This document shows positions 34,018 to 45,462 of a stretch of 64,000 nt of DNA, piece by piece; position 1 is the stretch's first letter, and each line of letters opens with the position of its first letter. Made by a program: the position numbers and the translations under genes. Location: the NCBI GenBank assembly GCA_020442385.1, contig JAGRKE010000008.1, positions 1 to 64,000 on the forward strand. The letters are read 5' to 3'. The notes below the pieces were generated by a model. It did not search any database and was not told the DNA's origin. It worked only from the letters and a program-made list of their open reading frames with translations. This DNA comes from Alphaproteobacteria bacterium. GTDB lineage: Bacteria; Pseudomonadota; Alphaproteobacteria; Micavibrionales; Micavibrionaceae.

Positions 34018-34790
34018 GTAGAGTTTTTCGCATCAGCCTTACTTGACTTGGATAAACATAAGCTGAATTTCTTACAGCTTAGACTTACTTCATGAGAAAA
34101 CTTCTTCATAAAAAGTATGTTTTTTATTGTTGAGGAACTTATGAAGCTTATGCCGATTTCGTCATATACTAGGATTCCACCTGTTAACTGTCTAATATAG
34201 TTGTATTCTTTTTTCTCATCAGAAGTATTAAGAATTGTAATTTTTGTTGGTTCTTTGATTAAGTGCTTTGCATCATAGTACCCACGATTTAGAGACAAAA
34301 AGCAAATTAAGATAAAGAAAAAAAGAACATTTCTATTTTTCACAGACAATTTTAGATCAAGTACAAAATCCATATATTTTATAACAACTGAACCCATTAT
34401 TAACCAATAAAGAAAATAAAGATATGGACTGCTGCTATTGCCATATAAAAACCAAGCAATAAGAAGTATTAAGCCTACAATTGAGAAAAACAATCGCTGA
34501 CATATCAAGCCCTTTTCAGTGGCAAAAAAAGTAGATTGTATTTCTCCGTCAAAATTTGGACGGAAAATAAGCAAAGCGCCTAACAGATATCCTAAAATAA
34601 AAAGGGCAAGGGAATACGGCAGAAAATAAATTCCTGTCAGAATATGGTCTGAAATCGACAAACTAAATAGGAGATCAGATTTAAAAACTCCTAAAAATGT
34701 ACTGTTATATAAAATAGACCAAACAAACGCTAAGCTAGTAACAGCGGTTGTAGCAGAAGCAATTAATTTAAATAAACTGCTCTCCTCCAT
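34014..34790 (-). CDS. Low-GC multi-pass membrane protein of unknown function
   Basis: Not recognised. The 258-aa protein (from the ATG at 34790) has about five hydrophobic segments in its first 180 residues and a soluble C-terminal region. The C-terminal 30 residues are Ser/Lys-rich with two Cys. GC content is far below that of guaA and metF, which suggests recent acquisition. It starts only a few bases after the guaA stop, with GGGAG before the ATG, so it may be carried on the guaA transcript. No transfer or mobility genes are near it. Confidence 0.6.
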   Translation of the reverse strand: MEESSLFKLIASATTAVTSLAFVWSILYNSTFLGVFKSDLLFSLSISDHILTGIYFLPYSLALFILGYLLGALLIFRPNFDGEIQSTFFATEKGLICQRLFFSIVGLILLIAWFLYGNSSSPYLYFLYWLIMGSVVIKYMDFVLDLKLSVKNRNVLFFFILICFLSLNRGYYDAKHLIKEPTKITILNTSDEKKEYNYIRQLTGGILVYDEIGISFISSSTIKNILFMKKFSHEVSLSCKKFSLCLSKSSKADAKNST

Positions 34791-34792
34791 CC

Positions 34793-36388
34793 CTACTCCC
34801 ACTCAATGGTCCCGGGAGGTTTTGAGGTGATGTCGTAGACGACGCGGTTGATGCCCATGACCTCGTTAATGATGCGGGTGGAAACGCGGTCTAAAAACTT
34901 ATGATCGAAGGGATAATATTCCGCCGTCATGCCGTCGGTGGAAGTGACAGCGCGCAGGGCGCACACATAATCGTAGGTGCGGTTATCGCCCATCACACCC
35001 ACGGTGCGCACGGGCAGGAGCACGGCAAAGGCCTGCCAGATCGCATCATAGAGCCCGGCATTTTTAATTTCCTCGATATAGATCGCATCGGCCTTGCGCA
35101 AAATCTCAAGACGCTCGGTCGTAATCTCACCGGGCAAGCGGATCGCCAGCGCCGGACCGGGAAACGGGTGGCGCTTAATGAAGTCTTCGGGCATGCCAAG
35201 GGCGCGGCCCAGATCGCGGACCTCATCCTTAAACAGCTCGCGCAAGGGCTCGACCAATTTGAGCTCCATATGTTCAGGCAGGCCGCCGACATTGTGGTGG
35301 GATTTGATCGTCACGCTCGGCCCGCCGGTAAAAGATACGGATTCAATCACATCAGGGTAGAGCGTGCCTTGGGCGAGAAATTCCGCGCCGCCCACACGTT
35401 TCTTACAATCATCAAATACATCGATAAACAGCCCGCCGATAATCTTGCGCTTCATTTCAGGATCGGCAATCCCTTCGAGGCCGGAGAGGAAACGCTCGGA
35501 CGCATCTTCATGGATGAGGGGGATGTTGTAGTGGTCGCGGAACAGCTCCACCACCTGCTTGCTCTCGCCCTGACGCATCAGGCCGGTATCGACATAAATA
35601 CAGGTCAGCTGATCGCCGATCGCCTCATGCAGCAGCACGGCCGTGACCGAGCTGTCGACCCCGCCGGACAGGCCGCAAATAACCTTGCCGGAGCCGACTT
35701 GTTTGCGGATTTTGGCGACGGCTTCGTCCTTAAACGCGCCCATCGTCCAGTCGCCCTTACAGCCGCAAACATTATGCGTGAAATTGCGGTATAGCGCCGC
35801 GCCATGCGGCGTGTGCACCACTTCGGGGTGAAATTGTACGCCAAAAAATCTGCGGTTTTCATCGGCGATGAAGGCAAACGGCGCGCCCTCGGATGTACCG
35901 ACAATCTCAAACCCTTCGGGCAATTTGGTAACGCGATCGCCATGGCTCATCCAGACTTGCTCATGCGCGCCTTTGTCCCAAACACCGTCGAGCAATTCGT
36001 TGTGCGCGGTCACATCAACATAGGCCCGGCCAAATTCCCGGCCCTGCTCATCACCTTTTTCAACCAGCCCGCCCAGTTGCTGCACCATGACTTGCTGGCC
36101 GTAACAAATACCGAGCACGGGCACGCCCATTTCAAACACAATATCCGGCGCGCGCGGGGAATCTTTATCTACAACACTGCATGGCCCGCCAGACAGAACA
36201 ATCCCCTTCGGGTTGTAGGCTTTGATGCGCTGCTCGTCGGCTTGATTAAAGGGCCAAATTTCACAATAAACACCTGATTCCCTAATTCTTCGGGCGATGA
36301 GCTGGGTCACCTGCGATCCGAAATCAAGGATCAGGATATGGTCGTGATTTGCATTGGCATTCAATTGAGATACGGACTGTACAGACAT
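34793..36388 (-). CDS. guaA: GMP synthase (glutamine-hydrolysing)
   Basis: Converts XMP to GMP with glutamine and ATP. The 531-aa protein has a class I glutaminase with GICYGQQ (Cys95) and [10 protein letters not shown]. The PP-loop ATPase part has [12 protein letters not shown]. The C-terminal dimerisation domain ends [16 protein letters not shown], as in the family. guaB, the preceding enzyme of the pathway, is at 43936-45435 on the same strand but not adjacent. Confidence 0.97.
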   Translation of the reverse strand: MSVQSVSQLNANANHDHILILDFGSQVTQLIARRIRESGVYCEIWPFNQADEQRIKAYNPKGIVLSGGPCSVVDKDSPRAPDIVFEMGVPVLGICYGQQVMVQQLGGLVEKGDEQGREFGRAYVDVTAHNELLDGVWDKGAHEQVWMSHGDRVTKLPEGFEIVGTSEGAPFAFIADENRRFFGVQFHPEVVHTPHGAALYRNFTHNVCGCKGDWTMGAFKDEAVAKIRKQVGSGKVICGLSGGVDSSVTAVLLHEAIGDQLTCIYVDTGLMRQGESKQVVELFRDHYNIPLIHEDASERFLSGLEGIADPEMKRKIIGGLFIDVFDDCKKRVGGAEFLAQGTLYPDVIESVSFTGGPSVTIKSHHNVGGLPEHMELKLVEPLRELFKDEVRDLGRALGMPEDFIKRHPFPGPALAIRLPGEITTERLEILRKADAIYIEEIKNAGLYDAIWQAFAVLLPVRTVGVMGDNRTYDYVCALRAVTSTDGMTAEYYPFDHKFLDRVSTRIINEVMGINRVVYDITSKPPGTIEWE

Positions 36389-36458
36389 TGGATTCCACTT
36401 TATAAATTTTTATGCACTTTATTTAAGCGATAATCCCGGAAACGTAAAGGTCTAAGAC

Positions 36459-37340
36459 GTGTCATCCTCCACCAGCGCCCCAAGCATCAGCTTCGAATTT
36501 TTTCCGCCCAAAACCGATAAGGCGCAAGAGGTGTTCTGGGCAGAAGTGCCAATCTTGGCCGCGCTGGAGCCCAAATTCATGACCGTGACCTACGGCGCGG
36601 GGGGATCAACGCGCGATAAAACCATTGAAATTGCGCGCGGCGTGTTGGAGCGATCAAACGTTCCGACGGCGGCGCATCTGACCTATATCAACTCAACGCG
36701 CAAGGATTTGTACAAGCTGGCCGATGAGCTGTGGGAGAACGGTATCAAACATATTGTCGCGCTGCGCGGGGATATGCCCGCCGATTTGCAATGGCCGCTC
36801 GACCCGGATGCGGAATATTTCCAATACACATCACACTTTATTGCCGCCCTGAAAGCGCGGCAGGATTTCGAAATCTCGGTCGGGTGTTACCCGGAAAAGC
36901 ATCCCGACGCGCCCTCACTGGACAAGGATATCGAAGCGCTGATGAAGAAATTCGATGCGGGCGCAAACCGCGCGATTACGCAATTTTTCTTTGATAATGC
37001 GCTGTATTACGACTTCCTTGAGCAGGCCCACGCCTTCGGCATTAAAGGCGATATTTGTCCGGGACTGCTGCCGATCCATGACTTCAAGAGTATGTGCAAT
37101 TTCGCGCAGCGGTGTCAGACGAGCGTGCCGGATTGGCTGCATGAAAAATTTGAGGGGCTGGAGGATAAGCCCGAAGACGCGCAAAAAGTCGCCGCCGAGC
37201 TGCTGCTGAGCCAGTGCGAGGATTTAATTAAAAACGGCGCGCCGCATATTCATTTCTACACGCTAAACAAATCCGCCATCACGCGCGATGTATGCGAAGC
37301 CCTTGATTGCGGCGCAAAATCACGTAATGTGGCTGTATAA
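36459..37340 (+). CDS. metF: 5,10-methylenetetrahydrofolate reductase
   Basis: FAD-dependent reduction of methylene-THF to methyl-THF, the methyl donor for methionine. The 293-aa protein has SFEFFPPKTDKAQE at its start, TVTYGAGGSTRDKTIEIA, and HIVALRGDMPAD. The barrel contains FDAGANRAITQFFFDN and ends with the usual HFYTLNKS. It starts with GTG at 36459 after AAAGG. metE begins 36 bases after its stop, so the two form an operon. Confidence 0.96.
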   Translation: MSSSTSAPSISFEFFPPKTDKAQEVFWAEVPILAALEPKFMTVTYGAGGSTRDKTIEIARGVLERSNVPTAAHLTYINSTRKDLYKLADELWENGIKHIVALRGDMPADLQWPLDPDAEYFQYTSHFIAALKARQDFEISVGCYPEKHPDAPSLDKDIEALMKKFDAGANRAITQFFFDNALYYDFLEQAHAFGIKGDICPGLLPIHDFKSMCNFAQRCQTSVPDWLHEKFEGLEDKPEDAQKVAAELLLSQCEDLIKNGAPHIHFYTLNKSAITRDVCEALDCGAKSRNVAV

Positions 37341-37376
37341 TTGATTTTACCTGCAATGCAAGCGAAGAGGTTTTCC

Positions 37377-39707
37377 ATGGTTCTCGGTACAAATTTAGGC
37401 TTTCCCCGCATCGGTCCGAAGCGTGAATTGAAAAAGGCGGTTGAAGCCTATTGGAAGGGACAAATCTCTAAAGAAGAGCTTGGAAAAACTTCTAAAGCTT
37501 TGAGGGCGCAGAATTGGAAATTGCAAAAAGAAGCCGGGCTGGACCACATTCCATCAAACGATTTTTCTTTCTATGACCAAATGCTGGATATGACCTGCAC
37601 GCTCGGTCTTGTACCTGCGCGTTATGGCTGGAGCGGTGATAAGGTTGATCTGGATACCTATTTCGCAATGGCGCGAGGTGCACAGCGTGACGGGCTGGAT
37701 GTCACCGCCATGGAGATGACCAAATGGTTTGATACCAACTATCACTATATCGTGCCGGAATTCGAAGCGCAGATGAGCCCGAAACTGGCCAACACAAAAG
37801 TGATTGATCAATATAAAGAAGCCAAAGAACAAGGTATTGAAACGCGGCCCGTTTTGGTTGGTCCGCTGACTTACATCAATCTGGGCAAACCGCAATATGT
37901 CGGTTTTGATTATGCCGAGTTTGGCCGCAAGATCGTCGATGTGTATGTAGAAATTCTGCAAAAGCTGGCTGAGGCGGGCGCGCAGTGGGTGCAAATTGAC
38001 GAGCCCTGCTTTGTCGTGGATGTTGATACCGGGTTCCATGAGGCCGCCGCCGTCGTTTATAAACGCCTGAGCGAAGCCGCGGATATTAAAATTATCGTCA
38101 CCAGCTATTTCGATTCTTTGCGCGATAACGCCCAGAGCTTTTATGCGTTGCCGGTTGATGCACTGCATATCGATTTGTGCCGCGGACCGGGTCAAGCCAA
38201 CACGGCGGCCAATAATGCGGATACCTTGCTGGATGAAGCGCTTGCGAATATTGGCGATCAAGCGCTATCGCTGGGGGTCGTTGACGGGCGCAATATCTGG
38301 AAGAACGATTTAAGCGCGTCTTTGACTCTCATCGAAAAGGCCGTGGCCAAGCTCGGAGCAGATCGTGTGTTTGTCGCGCCGAGCTGCTCGCTCCTGCACA
38401 GCCCGGTTGATCTGGAGAGTGAAACCAAGCTCGATCCCGAACTGAAAAACTGGATGGCCTTTGCCACACAAAAGCTAGGCGAGATCGCGATGTTGGCCAA
38501 AGGGGCGAATGAAGGCCGCGGAGCAATTGCCGATGCGCTGGCGGCAAGTGATGCCGCGCGAGATTCCCGCAAAGCTTCAAGCCGCGTGAATAATGCAGAT
38601 GTGAAAGCGCGCGTTGCCGGTATTACAACCGATATGAAAGAACGGAATTCCACTTTCAATGAACGCCAGAAAGCGCAGCGCGCTGCGCTGGGTCTGCCGA
38701 AATTCCCGACCACCTCGATCGGGTCTTTCCCGCAAACACAAGAAATCCGCAAGGCGCGCGCCGCCTTTAAAAAGGGCGATATTGATGAGACAGCCTACAC
38801 GGAATCAATGAAGGCAGAAATCCGCGCCGTGGTGGAGTATCAGCACAAGGTCGGGATTGATGTTCTGGTTCATGGTGAGCCCGAGCGCAATGACATGGTT
38901 GAATATTTCGGAGAACAGCTGGAGGGCTTTACATTCACTAAATTCGGCTGGGTGCAGAGCTACGGCTCGCGCTGTGTGAAGCCGCCGATTATTTTCGGTG
39001 ATGTGTCACGCCCCAATCCGATGACTGTGGAATGGTCGAAATACGCGCAAGAGCAAACCGATAAAATCATGAAGGGGATGCTGACCGGCCCGATCACAAT
39101 TTTGCAATGGTCCTTCGTGCGTGATGACCAACCGCGCAGTGAAACCGCAACACAAATCGCGCTCGCCATTCGTGACGAGGTCGCAGATTTGGAGGCCGCT
39201 GGCATTAAGATGATCCAGATTGATGAGGCCGCGTTCCGTGAAGGGCTGCCTTTGCGCAAATCCGACTGGAAAGCCTATCTCGATAATGCAGTGGAGAATT
39301 TCCGCCTCTCCTCTTGCTGCGTAGAGGATACGACGCAAATCCACACCCATATGTGCTACTCCGAATTTAACGATGTGATTGATTCCATTGGCGCGATGGA
39401 CGCCGATGTAATTTCAATCGAAACGTCGCGTTCACAAATGGAGCTGCTTGAGGCCTTTGGCGAGTATAAATACCCCAATGAGATCGGCCCCGGCGTGTAT
39501 GACATTCATTCCCCGCGCGTACCAGGCGTAGAGGAAATGGTCACGCTGCTGGAAAAGGCGCAAGATGTTTTGGATTCCGATCAGCTTTGGGTGAATCCCG
39601 ATTGTGGATTAAAAACCCGTGGCTGGGCCGAGGTTGAACCAGCGCTAAAAAACATGGTCGATGCGGCCAAGCAGATGCGCGAAAAAGCCAAAGCCAAAGC
39701 GGCTTAA
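37377..39707 (+). CDS. metE: Cobalamin-independent methionine synthase
   Basis: Transfers a methyl group from methyl-THF-triglutamate to homocysteine without B12. The 776-aa protein has N-terminal LGFPRIGPKRELKKAVEAYW. The C-terminal zinc site is HTHMCYSEF (His, Cys) with a Glu in the upstream barrel region and Cys in NPDCGLKTRGW. AAGAGG lies 6 bases before the ATG at 37377; the frame is open further upstream to 37341. Directly downstream of metF. I found no cobalamin riboswitch in front of the pair. Confidence 0.97.
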   Translation: MVLGTNLGFPRIGPKRELKKAVEAYWKGQISKEELGKTSKALRAQNWKLQKEAGLDHIPSNDFSFYDQMLDMTCTLGLVPARYGWSGDKVDLDTYFAMARGAQRDGLDVTAMEMTKWFDTNYHYIVPEFEAQMSPKLANTKVIDQYKEAKEQGIETRPVLVGPLTYINLGKPQYVGFDYAEFGRKIVDVYVEILQKLAEAGAQWVQIDEPCFVVDVDTGFHEAAAVVYKRLSEAADIKIIVTSYFDSLRDNAQSFYALPVDALHIDLCRGPGQANTAANNADTLLDEALANIGDQALSLGVVDGRNIWKNDLSASLTLIEKAVAKLGADRVFVAPSCSLLHSPVDLESETKLDPELKNWMAFATQKLGEIAMLAKGANEGRGAIADALAASDAARDSRKASSRVNNADVKARVAGITTDMKERNSTFNERQKAQRAALGLPKFPTTSIGSFPQTQEIRKARAAFKKGDIDETAYTESMKAEIRAVVEYQHKVGIDVLVHGEPERNDMVEYFGEQLEGFTFTKFGWVQSYGSRCVKPPIIFGDVSRPNPMTVEWSKYAQEQTDKIMKGMLTGPITILQWSFVRDDQPRSETATQIALAIRDEVADLEAAGIKMIQIDEAAFREGLPLRKSDWKAYLDNAVENFRLSSCCVEDTTQIHTHMCYSEFNDVIDSIGAMDADVISIETSRSQMELLEAFGEYKYPNEIGPGVYDIHSPRVPGVEEMVTLLEKAQDVLDSDQLWVNPDCGLKTRGWAEVEPALKNMVDAAKQMREKAKAKAA

Positions 39708-40330
39708 ACCTGCAGGCCTTTCCAAAGATGAACGGGAGACACGCCCTCTGAAGCCTGTATGTTGCGGCGAGCGTAGTGGCGTTTTTGCGCGCTTTGCTGC
39801 CAAAGCTGCTGAAGCGCCTCCTCATCCTGATCGCGCCCATATATGCGCGCCAGCGTGCCCCAATCCAGCGAAGACAGAGCCCCTTCCCAGACCACGCCGC
39901 CGAGGCGGTGCGCGGCCATAATCGATTGCACGGCCGCCTCGCATTCATTCACCAGCATATCGCGGCTATATAAATGCCCCTTGAGATCCTGATCAAAATG
40001 AATCAGTTCATGAATGAAATAAAAGGCATTTTGTCCAAGGCCATAACGTGGAGACAGTTCAAAGCGCGCTTTAAAATCACCGCGCACATGGCGCTGCATA
40101 AAGGCCGCTTTAAAGTCCGCGCCCTCTTCGCCCTTAATCAAGCAGGAATGATACACCCCGCTCGGCCCAAACAGCGGATAAGAAATTTCATAACCGTAGG
40201 TCTTAAGATCGCGCAGGATAGCGGCGCAAAATTCATCACGCCCCAACAATTCAAAAATCACGTTCGTGCGCGCTTCATCAGAGGCAAAAACATGCCGAGC
40301 ATAGGTCAAAGGATTAAACGGACGGATCAT
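39704..40330 (-). CDS. Putative zinc metallopeptidase with HExxH motif
   Basis: Family not certain, perhaps the DUF6782 putative metallopeptidases. The 208-aa protein contains FYFIHELIHFDQDLKGHLY at about residues 103-121, a HExxH zinc motif inside a hydrophobic helix. ECEAAVQSIMAAH about 25 residues later supplies a possible third ligand Glu. No signal peptide. It converges on metE with a 4-base overlap and lies alone on its strand before the PIN-like genes. Confidence 0.65.
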   Translation of the reverse strand: MIRPFNPLTYARHVFASDEARTNVIFELLGRDEFCAAILRDLKTYGYEISYPLFGPSGVYHSCLIKGEEGADFKAAFMQRHVRGDFKARFELSPRYGLGQNAFYFIHELIHFDQDLKGHLYSRDMLVNECEAAVQSIMAAHRLGGVVWEGALSSLDWGTLARIYGRDQDEEALQQLWQQSAQKRHYARRNIQASEGVSPVHLWKGLQV

Positions 40331-40363
40331 GCCCGCAATTGTGTCAGAGCGGCGGGAGAAAAT

Positions 40364-40918
40364 CTATCGAAGATCGAGAATTTGCGTTGGTTGCTTATTC
40401 ATATACTCAAGAATTTCATCGTAGCGGCCATTAATCAGGTTCAGCACTTCTCTGAAATTTATATTACCCGGAAGAAGCACAATTCCGATTGGTTTTTTAT
40501 CATCAAACCCGTAATAGGTTTTTAGAATTTTTGAATTTTCAAAAACTTTTTCGGCGATTAAACAAGGATCACTAGATGCGTCTTTGGACGCATTTTTTGT
40601 TACAACAAAATTGAAGCCTTTTTTAAGCGCATAATGATAAACATCACCATCGAATTTTTCGGGTTGTACGACATCAAAAACATGTCTAACCGCGCCGTAA
40701 TTATTATTAAAAAATCTTTTTAAATGTTTGGAGCAACTCGCATCAATAAGAATTCTTTTATTATGAAACTGTTCTTTTAGCTTAAGAACTCTCGTATCAT
40801 TTGGAGTTGTAGAAACACCCTCTTGAAGAGAGTACGGATGCTTACCCCCTCTTTTATAAGGTTTTATCTTTTTTCTATCGTAGGGCACGCCCCGAGGTTT
40901 ACGCAGTTTTTTCGGCAT
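40364..40918 (-). CDS. PIN-like (DUF5615-type) protein with basic N-terminal tail, copy A
   Basis: The 184-aa protein has a Lys/Arg/Pro-rich N-terminal tail (KKLRKPRG, KKIKPYKRGGK) and a C-terminal domain that resembles Mut7-C/DUF5615 PIN-like nuclease domains: RILIDASCSKHLKRFFNNN (Asp59), YHYALKKGFNFVVTKN (usual TKD is TKN here), and PIGIVLLPGN. It is homologous to the gene at 41024-41857. A change in the second acidic residue may mean weak or no nuclease activity. No antitoxin-like partner gene is seen. Low GC content. Confidence 0.6.
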   Translation of the reverse strand: MPKKLRKPRGVPYDRKKIKPYKRGGKHPYSLQEGVSTTPNDTRVLKLKEQFHNKRILIDASCSKHLKRFFNNNYGAVRHVFDVVQPEKFDGDVYHYALKKGFNFVVTKNASKDASSDPCLIAEKVFENSKILKTYYGFDDKKPIGIVLLPGNINFREVLNLINGRYDEILEYMNKQPTQILDLR

Positions 40919-41023
40919 ATTGCATTAAATAACCAGGTCGCTTTTTTTGTCAAGATAAATGTTATGGAATTAATTAGCGGCGCGAATACTGGCAACAATT
41001 ATTTTGGGGGAAATTGAAAAGCC

Positions 41024-41857
41024 TTACGCCAAATATAAAACCGGCTCTGTAGGATTGCTGATGAATTTTGCAACCTCTTCCTTGCGCTCGGTCAGAAGCT
41101 GGATCTTTTCTTGGGTATTATAGACCTCCGGCACAACAATCAGTGCCACAGGTTCGCCGCGTGCGGAGACATGATATTTGTTTTGTATAACGCTGCAATC
41201 TCTGAAGGCCTCACGCGCCAGTATAGGCAAGGCGTCTTCCGGTTTGTCCATCTTAAAATCCGCGGAAATCAAAACATTAAAGCCCTTATGCAGGGCACCC
41301 TTATATAGTTCAGGATTTCCAAAACCTTTATGTCTTTTGAACGCTTTTGTCTGGTGGAAAGTCGGCGCAAAATTAGAATTTAGAAAGGCCGAAACTTCTC
41401 TGCTGAGCGTTTTATCAACCAAGATACGCGGTGCACGATCAAATTCCATTTCAATCTTTTTCGGGCCTTTCACCAAGTGAATGGCAGAACGCAGGCTATT
41501 CTTCAGAAAATCAGAAATACGCTGCAGTGCATTCTTTATCTTATTCTCGACGATATCATCCGTTTTCGGGAATAAGATGCCATCACCCGCCATGACGCCA
41601 ACTTTTTCAAAAATACCGACAAGCGGATCATTTTTGCCTTCCGGCGCGGTAAGGATATTGACGAGCATTCTTGACAACGGCAAATAACCGATAGAAGAGC
41701 GCGCTTCTTTCAGGGATGTTTTTTTTACGGTGTTCAGCGTATGTCTTGTGAAATGAAAAACATTCGGGTTTTTATAACGCCGGTTAGAAGGGTGCATAGG
41801 GCTTAGATTGCGCTGCGCATCTAACTGAAATTTTTTCTTACGTTTTTTTCGTGCCAT
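41024..41857 (-). CDS. PIN-like (DUF5615-type) protein with basic N-terminus, copy B
   Basis: The 277-aa protein has a Lys/Arg-rich start (ARKKRKKKFQ), about 130 residues that I do not recognise, and a C-terminal domain matching copy A: PRILVDKTLSREVSAFLNSN (Asp148), LYKGALHKGFNVLISADF (Asp200, where PIN-like domains have TKDxDF), and EPVALIVVPE. It is about 90 residues longer than copy A. The 105-bp gap between the copies lacks any gene. Whether either is toxin-like is unknown. Confidence 0.6.
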   Translation of the reverse strand: MARKKRKKKFQLDAQRNLSPMHPSNRRYKNPNVFHFTRHTLNTVKKTSLKEARSSIGYLPLSRMLVNILTAPEGKNDPLVGIFEKVGVMAGDGILFPKTDDIVENKIKNALQRISDFLKNSLRSAIHLVKGPKKIEMEFDRAPRILVDKTLSREVSAFLNSNFAPTFHQTKAFKRHKGFGNPELYKGALHKGFNVLISADFKMDKPEDALPILAREAFRDCSVIQNKYHVSARGEPVALIVVPEVYNTQEKIQLLTERKEEVAKFISNPTEPVLYLA

Positions 41858-41921
41858 GGCCGCTTTAATCTTAATATTATGTATATTTAATGGCTATAAA
41901 TATACATAATGAAATACAAGA

Positions 41922-43214
41922 TCAAGCTTTTCTTTCAAGAACTGCCGCGAAGAAGCCGTCCGTGCCGTGTCTATGCGGGGTGAGGCGCATATAGGGCGTG
42001 CCGATTTTTAAGGATTCATCAAGCGGCGCAGGCGAAAATTCGGGGTGCGCGGCGAGAAATTTCTCCACCTGATGTTCATTTTCATCGGGCAGCAGCGAAC
42101 AGGTCGCATAGACCAATTTTCCGCCCGGCTTCACGGCCTTACAGGCACGCTCCAAAATGTCGGCCTGAATTTCAGTGAGTTCCTCCAGCGACGGACCATA
42201 GGTCGTCCAGCGCATATCGGGATTGCGCCGCCATGTGCCGGTGCCGGTGCAGGGCACATCGAGCAGCACAATATCGAATTTTCCGGCTTGGCGTTTCAGC
42301 CATTTGCGCTGCTTATCCTCGGACAGCACGCGGGTTTCAATGATATCGGCCACTTGCGCCTTTTTATAGCGATCCTTGCCCTTCATCAAACGGCGCTCAT
42401 CCATATCCATGGCAACAATGCGGCCCTTGCGCTGCATCGCCGCGGCCAGCGCCAGCGTCTTGCCGCCCGCGCCCGCGCAATAATCCAGCACCTGCATGCC
42501 GGGCTGCGCGCCGCAAACATGCGCGATCAGCTGTGAGCCCTCATCCTGAATTTCGATCCAACCCTTGTTAAAGGCTTTGGTGCGCGCGAGATACGCCTTG
42601 CCCAATGCGCGCAAACCCACGGGGGAATACGGCGTGCGCTCGGTCTTTACGCCGTCCGCCTCCAGATAATTTTCGGCCTTTTCAATATCGCAGGTGAATG
42701 TGTTGACCCGCATATCCAGCGTCGCGCCGGGAATCATCGCGGCCATTTCCGCCTCGAAATCATCGCCGAAATAGCTCTTTAGCTTATCCTCATAAAGGGG
42801 CGGACATTCGCTGCGGATGCTGGCGGGCATGTCGGCATGCTCAAGAGATTGCCCGATCAGCTTTTGAACGAAAGCAATTTCTTCCTCGCCAAGCGGCTCA
42901 GGCGCATATTTTGATCCATCGAATAAATCTTTGGTGATGCGCTTTTCCTCTGTGCCCTCAACCAGAATTAGATAAGCCAGAACGCGGCTGCGCGGTGTAT
43001 CAGGCGCGCCGATTTTCTCCAGCCACCACCCCAAGCGGGCCTGCGCGCGCGCAACATCATAAACGCGCTCGGCCACGTTGGAGCGGTCTTTCGAGCCGAT
43101 ATAGCGGCGCTGGCGCATATAATCGCCCACCACGCCATCCATCGGAATGCGGGTATTTTGCTGTATGCGATCCAACACATCGATGGTCGCTTGCACGCGG
43201 GCCTGGGGTTTCAT
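41922..43214 (-). CDS. rsmB: RsmB/Nol1/Nop2-family RNA cytosine-5 methyltransferase
   Basis: S-adenosylmethionine-dependent m5C methyltransferase, most likely acting on 16S rRNA. The 430-aa protein has an N-terminal NusB-like helical domain and a Rossmann fold with VLDYCAGAGGKTLALAAAM. DVPCTGTGTWRRNPD carries one catalytic Cys and YATCSLLPDENE the other, both typical of RsmB. The exact target base is inferred from the family. It overlaps the TauE-type gene by 4 bases. Confidence 0.9.
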   Translation of the reverse strand: MKPQARVQATIDVLDRIQQNTRIPMDGVVGDYMRQRRYIGSKDRSNVAERVYDVARAQARLGWWLEKIGAPDTPRSRVLAYLILVEGTEEKRITKDLFDGSKYAPEPLGEEEIAFVQKLIGQSLEHADMPASIRSECPPLYEDKLKSYFGDDFEAEMAAMIPGATLDMRVNTFTCDIEKAENYLEADGVKTERTPYSPVGLRALGKAYLARTKAFNKGWIEIQDEGSQLIAHVCGAQPGMQVLDYCAGAGGKTLALAAAMQRKGRIVAMDMDERRLMKGKDRYKKAQVADIIETRVLSEDKQRKWLKRQAGKFDIVLLDVPCTGTGTWRRNPDMRWTTYGPSLEELTEIQADILERACKAVKPGGKLVYATCSLLPDENEHQVEKFLAAHPEFSPAPLDESLKIGTPYMRLTPHRHGTDGFFAAVLERKA

Positions 43215-43933
43215 AGAAGAACCTTTGTTAGAAGAGAAAGTGCCGAGCCGAATAAAAGCAGATCAATACCGATTTTGAAAATACTTTCTGGGATTCGTAC
43301 GTGTAATTTGTGACCGGCCCAAATCGCAAACAGGAAAAACGGCGCTGTATATAAAGCCATCATCCATATAGCCTCGCTCGCGACATCTATCGAAAAAGAC
43401 AAGGGCAGGCGAATGATGTTCACAACCAGAAAAATGGCCAGAAGGTCTGCGCGGAATTTTGTGTGTGTTTTCGTGTTTTCTTTCAGATAAATAGCATAAG
43501 GCGGGCCGCCCATACCAATAAGCCCCATCAGAGAGCCACCCATAAATCCTGTTCCGTGAATGCCAGATTTGTCGACAATCAGTTTAAAAACATTCAGCGC
43601 AAAGCGCGCACTTAAAAGATAAAGAAGAATATACCCGGCCAGAAAAATCCGTACATAATCTTCGTTCACATATTTCAAACATAAAACACCGAAAACCAGA
43701 CCGACAACCGTGAGCGGCATCAGGCTGAACACACGGCGCCATTCAACATCTTTTCGATTGGCAATTGTCAGCAAGCCGGCGGACATAAATTGAAAAACAA
43801 GCACCAAGGTTACCATGTCGGCGATGGGGAAAAAGATGCTTAAGATTGAAACGGAAATAAGGGCTGCCCCAAACCCCATGGTCGCCTGAACAAAAAAACC
43901 AAATGCAATAATGAGCGCAACAAATAAAGTCAC
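43211..43933 (-). CDS. TauE/SafE-family sulfite/organosulfonate exporter
   Basis: Membrane permease of the TauE/SafE (TSUP) family. The 240-aa protein is hydrophobic with about eight membrane segments. It has the repeated GFGA...SVSIL feature at the N-terminus and FMGGSLMGLIGMGGPPYAIYL in the second half, both TSUP hallmarks. The transported substrate (sulfite, sulfonate, sulfide or a carboxylate) is not predictable. It lies between guaB and the rsmB-like gene, nearly abutting both. Confidence 0.88.
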   Translation of the reverse strand: MTLFVALIIAFGFFVQATMGFGAALISVSILSIFFPIADMVTLVLVFQFMSAGLLTIANRKDVEWRRVFSLMPLTVVGLVFGVLCLKYVNEDYVRIFLAGYILLYLLSARFALNVFKLIVDKSGIHGTGFMGGSLMGLIGMGGPPYAIYLKENTKTHTKFRADLLAIFLVVNIIRLPLSFSIDVASEAIWMMALYTAPFFLFAIWAGHKLHVRIPESIFKIGIDLLLFGSALSLLTKVLL

Positions 43934-43935
43934 GC

Positions 43936-45450
<1,515 letters not shown>

Positions 45451-45462
45451 TTATTTCAGATC

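Noticed and set aside
34901..35794. Open frame of 297 codons opposite guaA
   Set aside because: Antisense shadow of the clearly identified guaA.
36389..36458. Cobalamin or SAM riboswitch before metF-metE
   Set aside because: The interval is only 70 bases and lacks the B12 box or SAM motif features.
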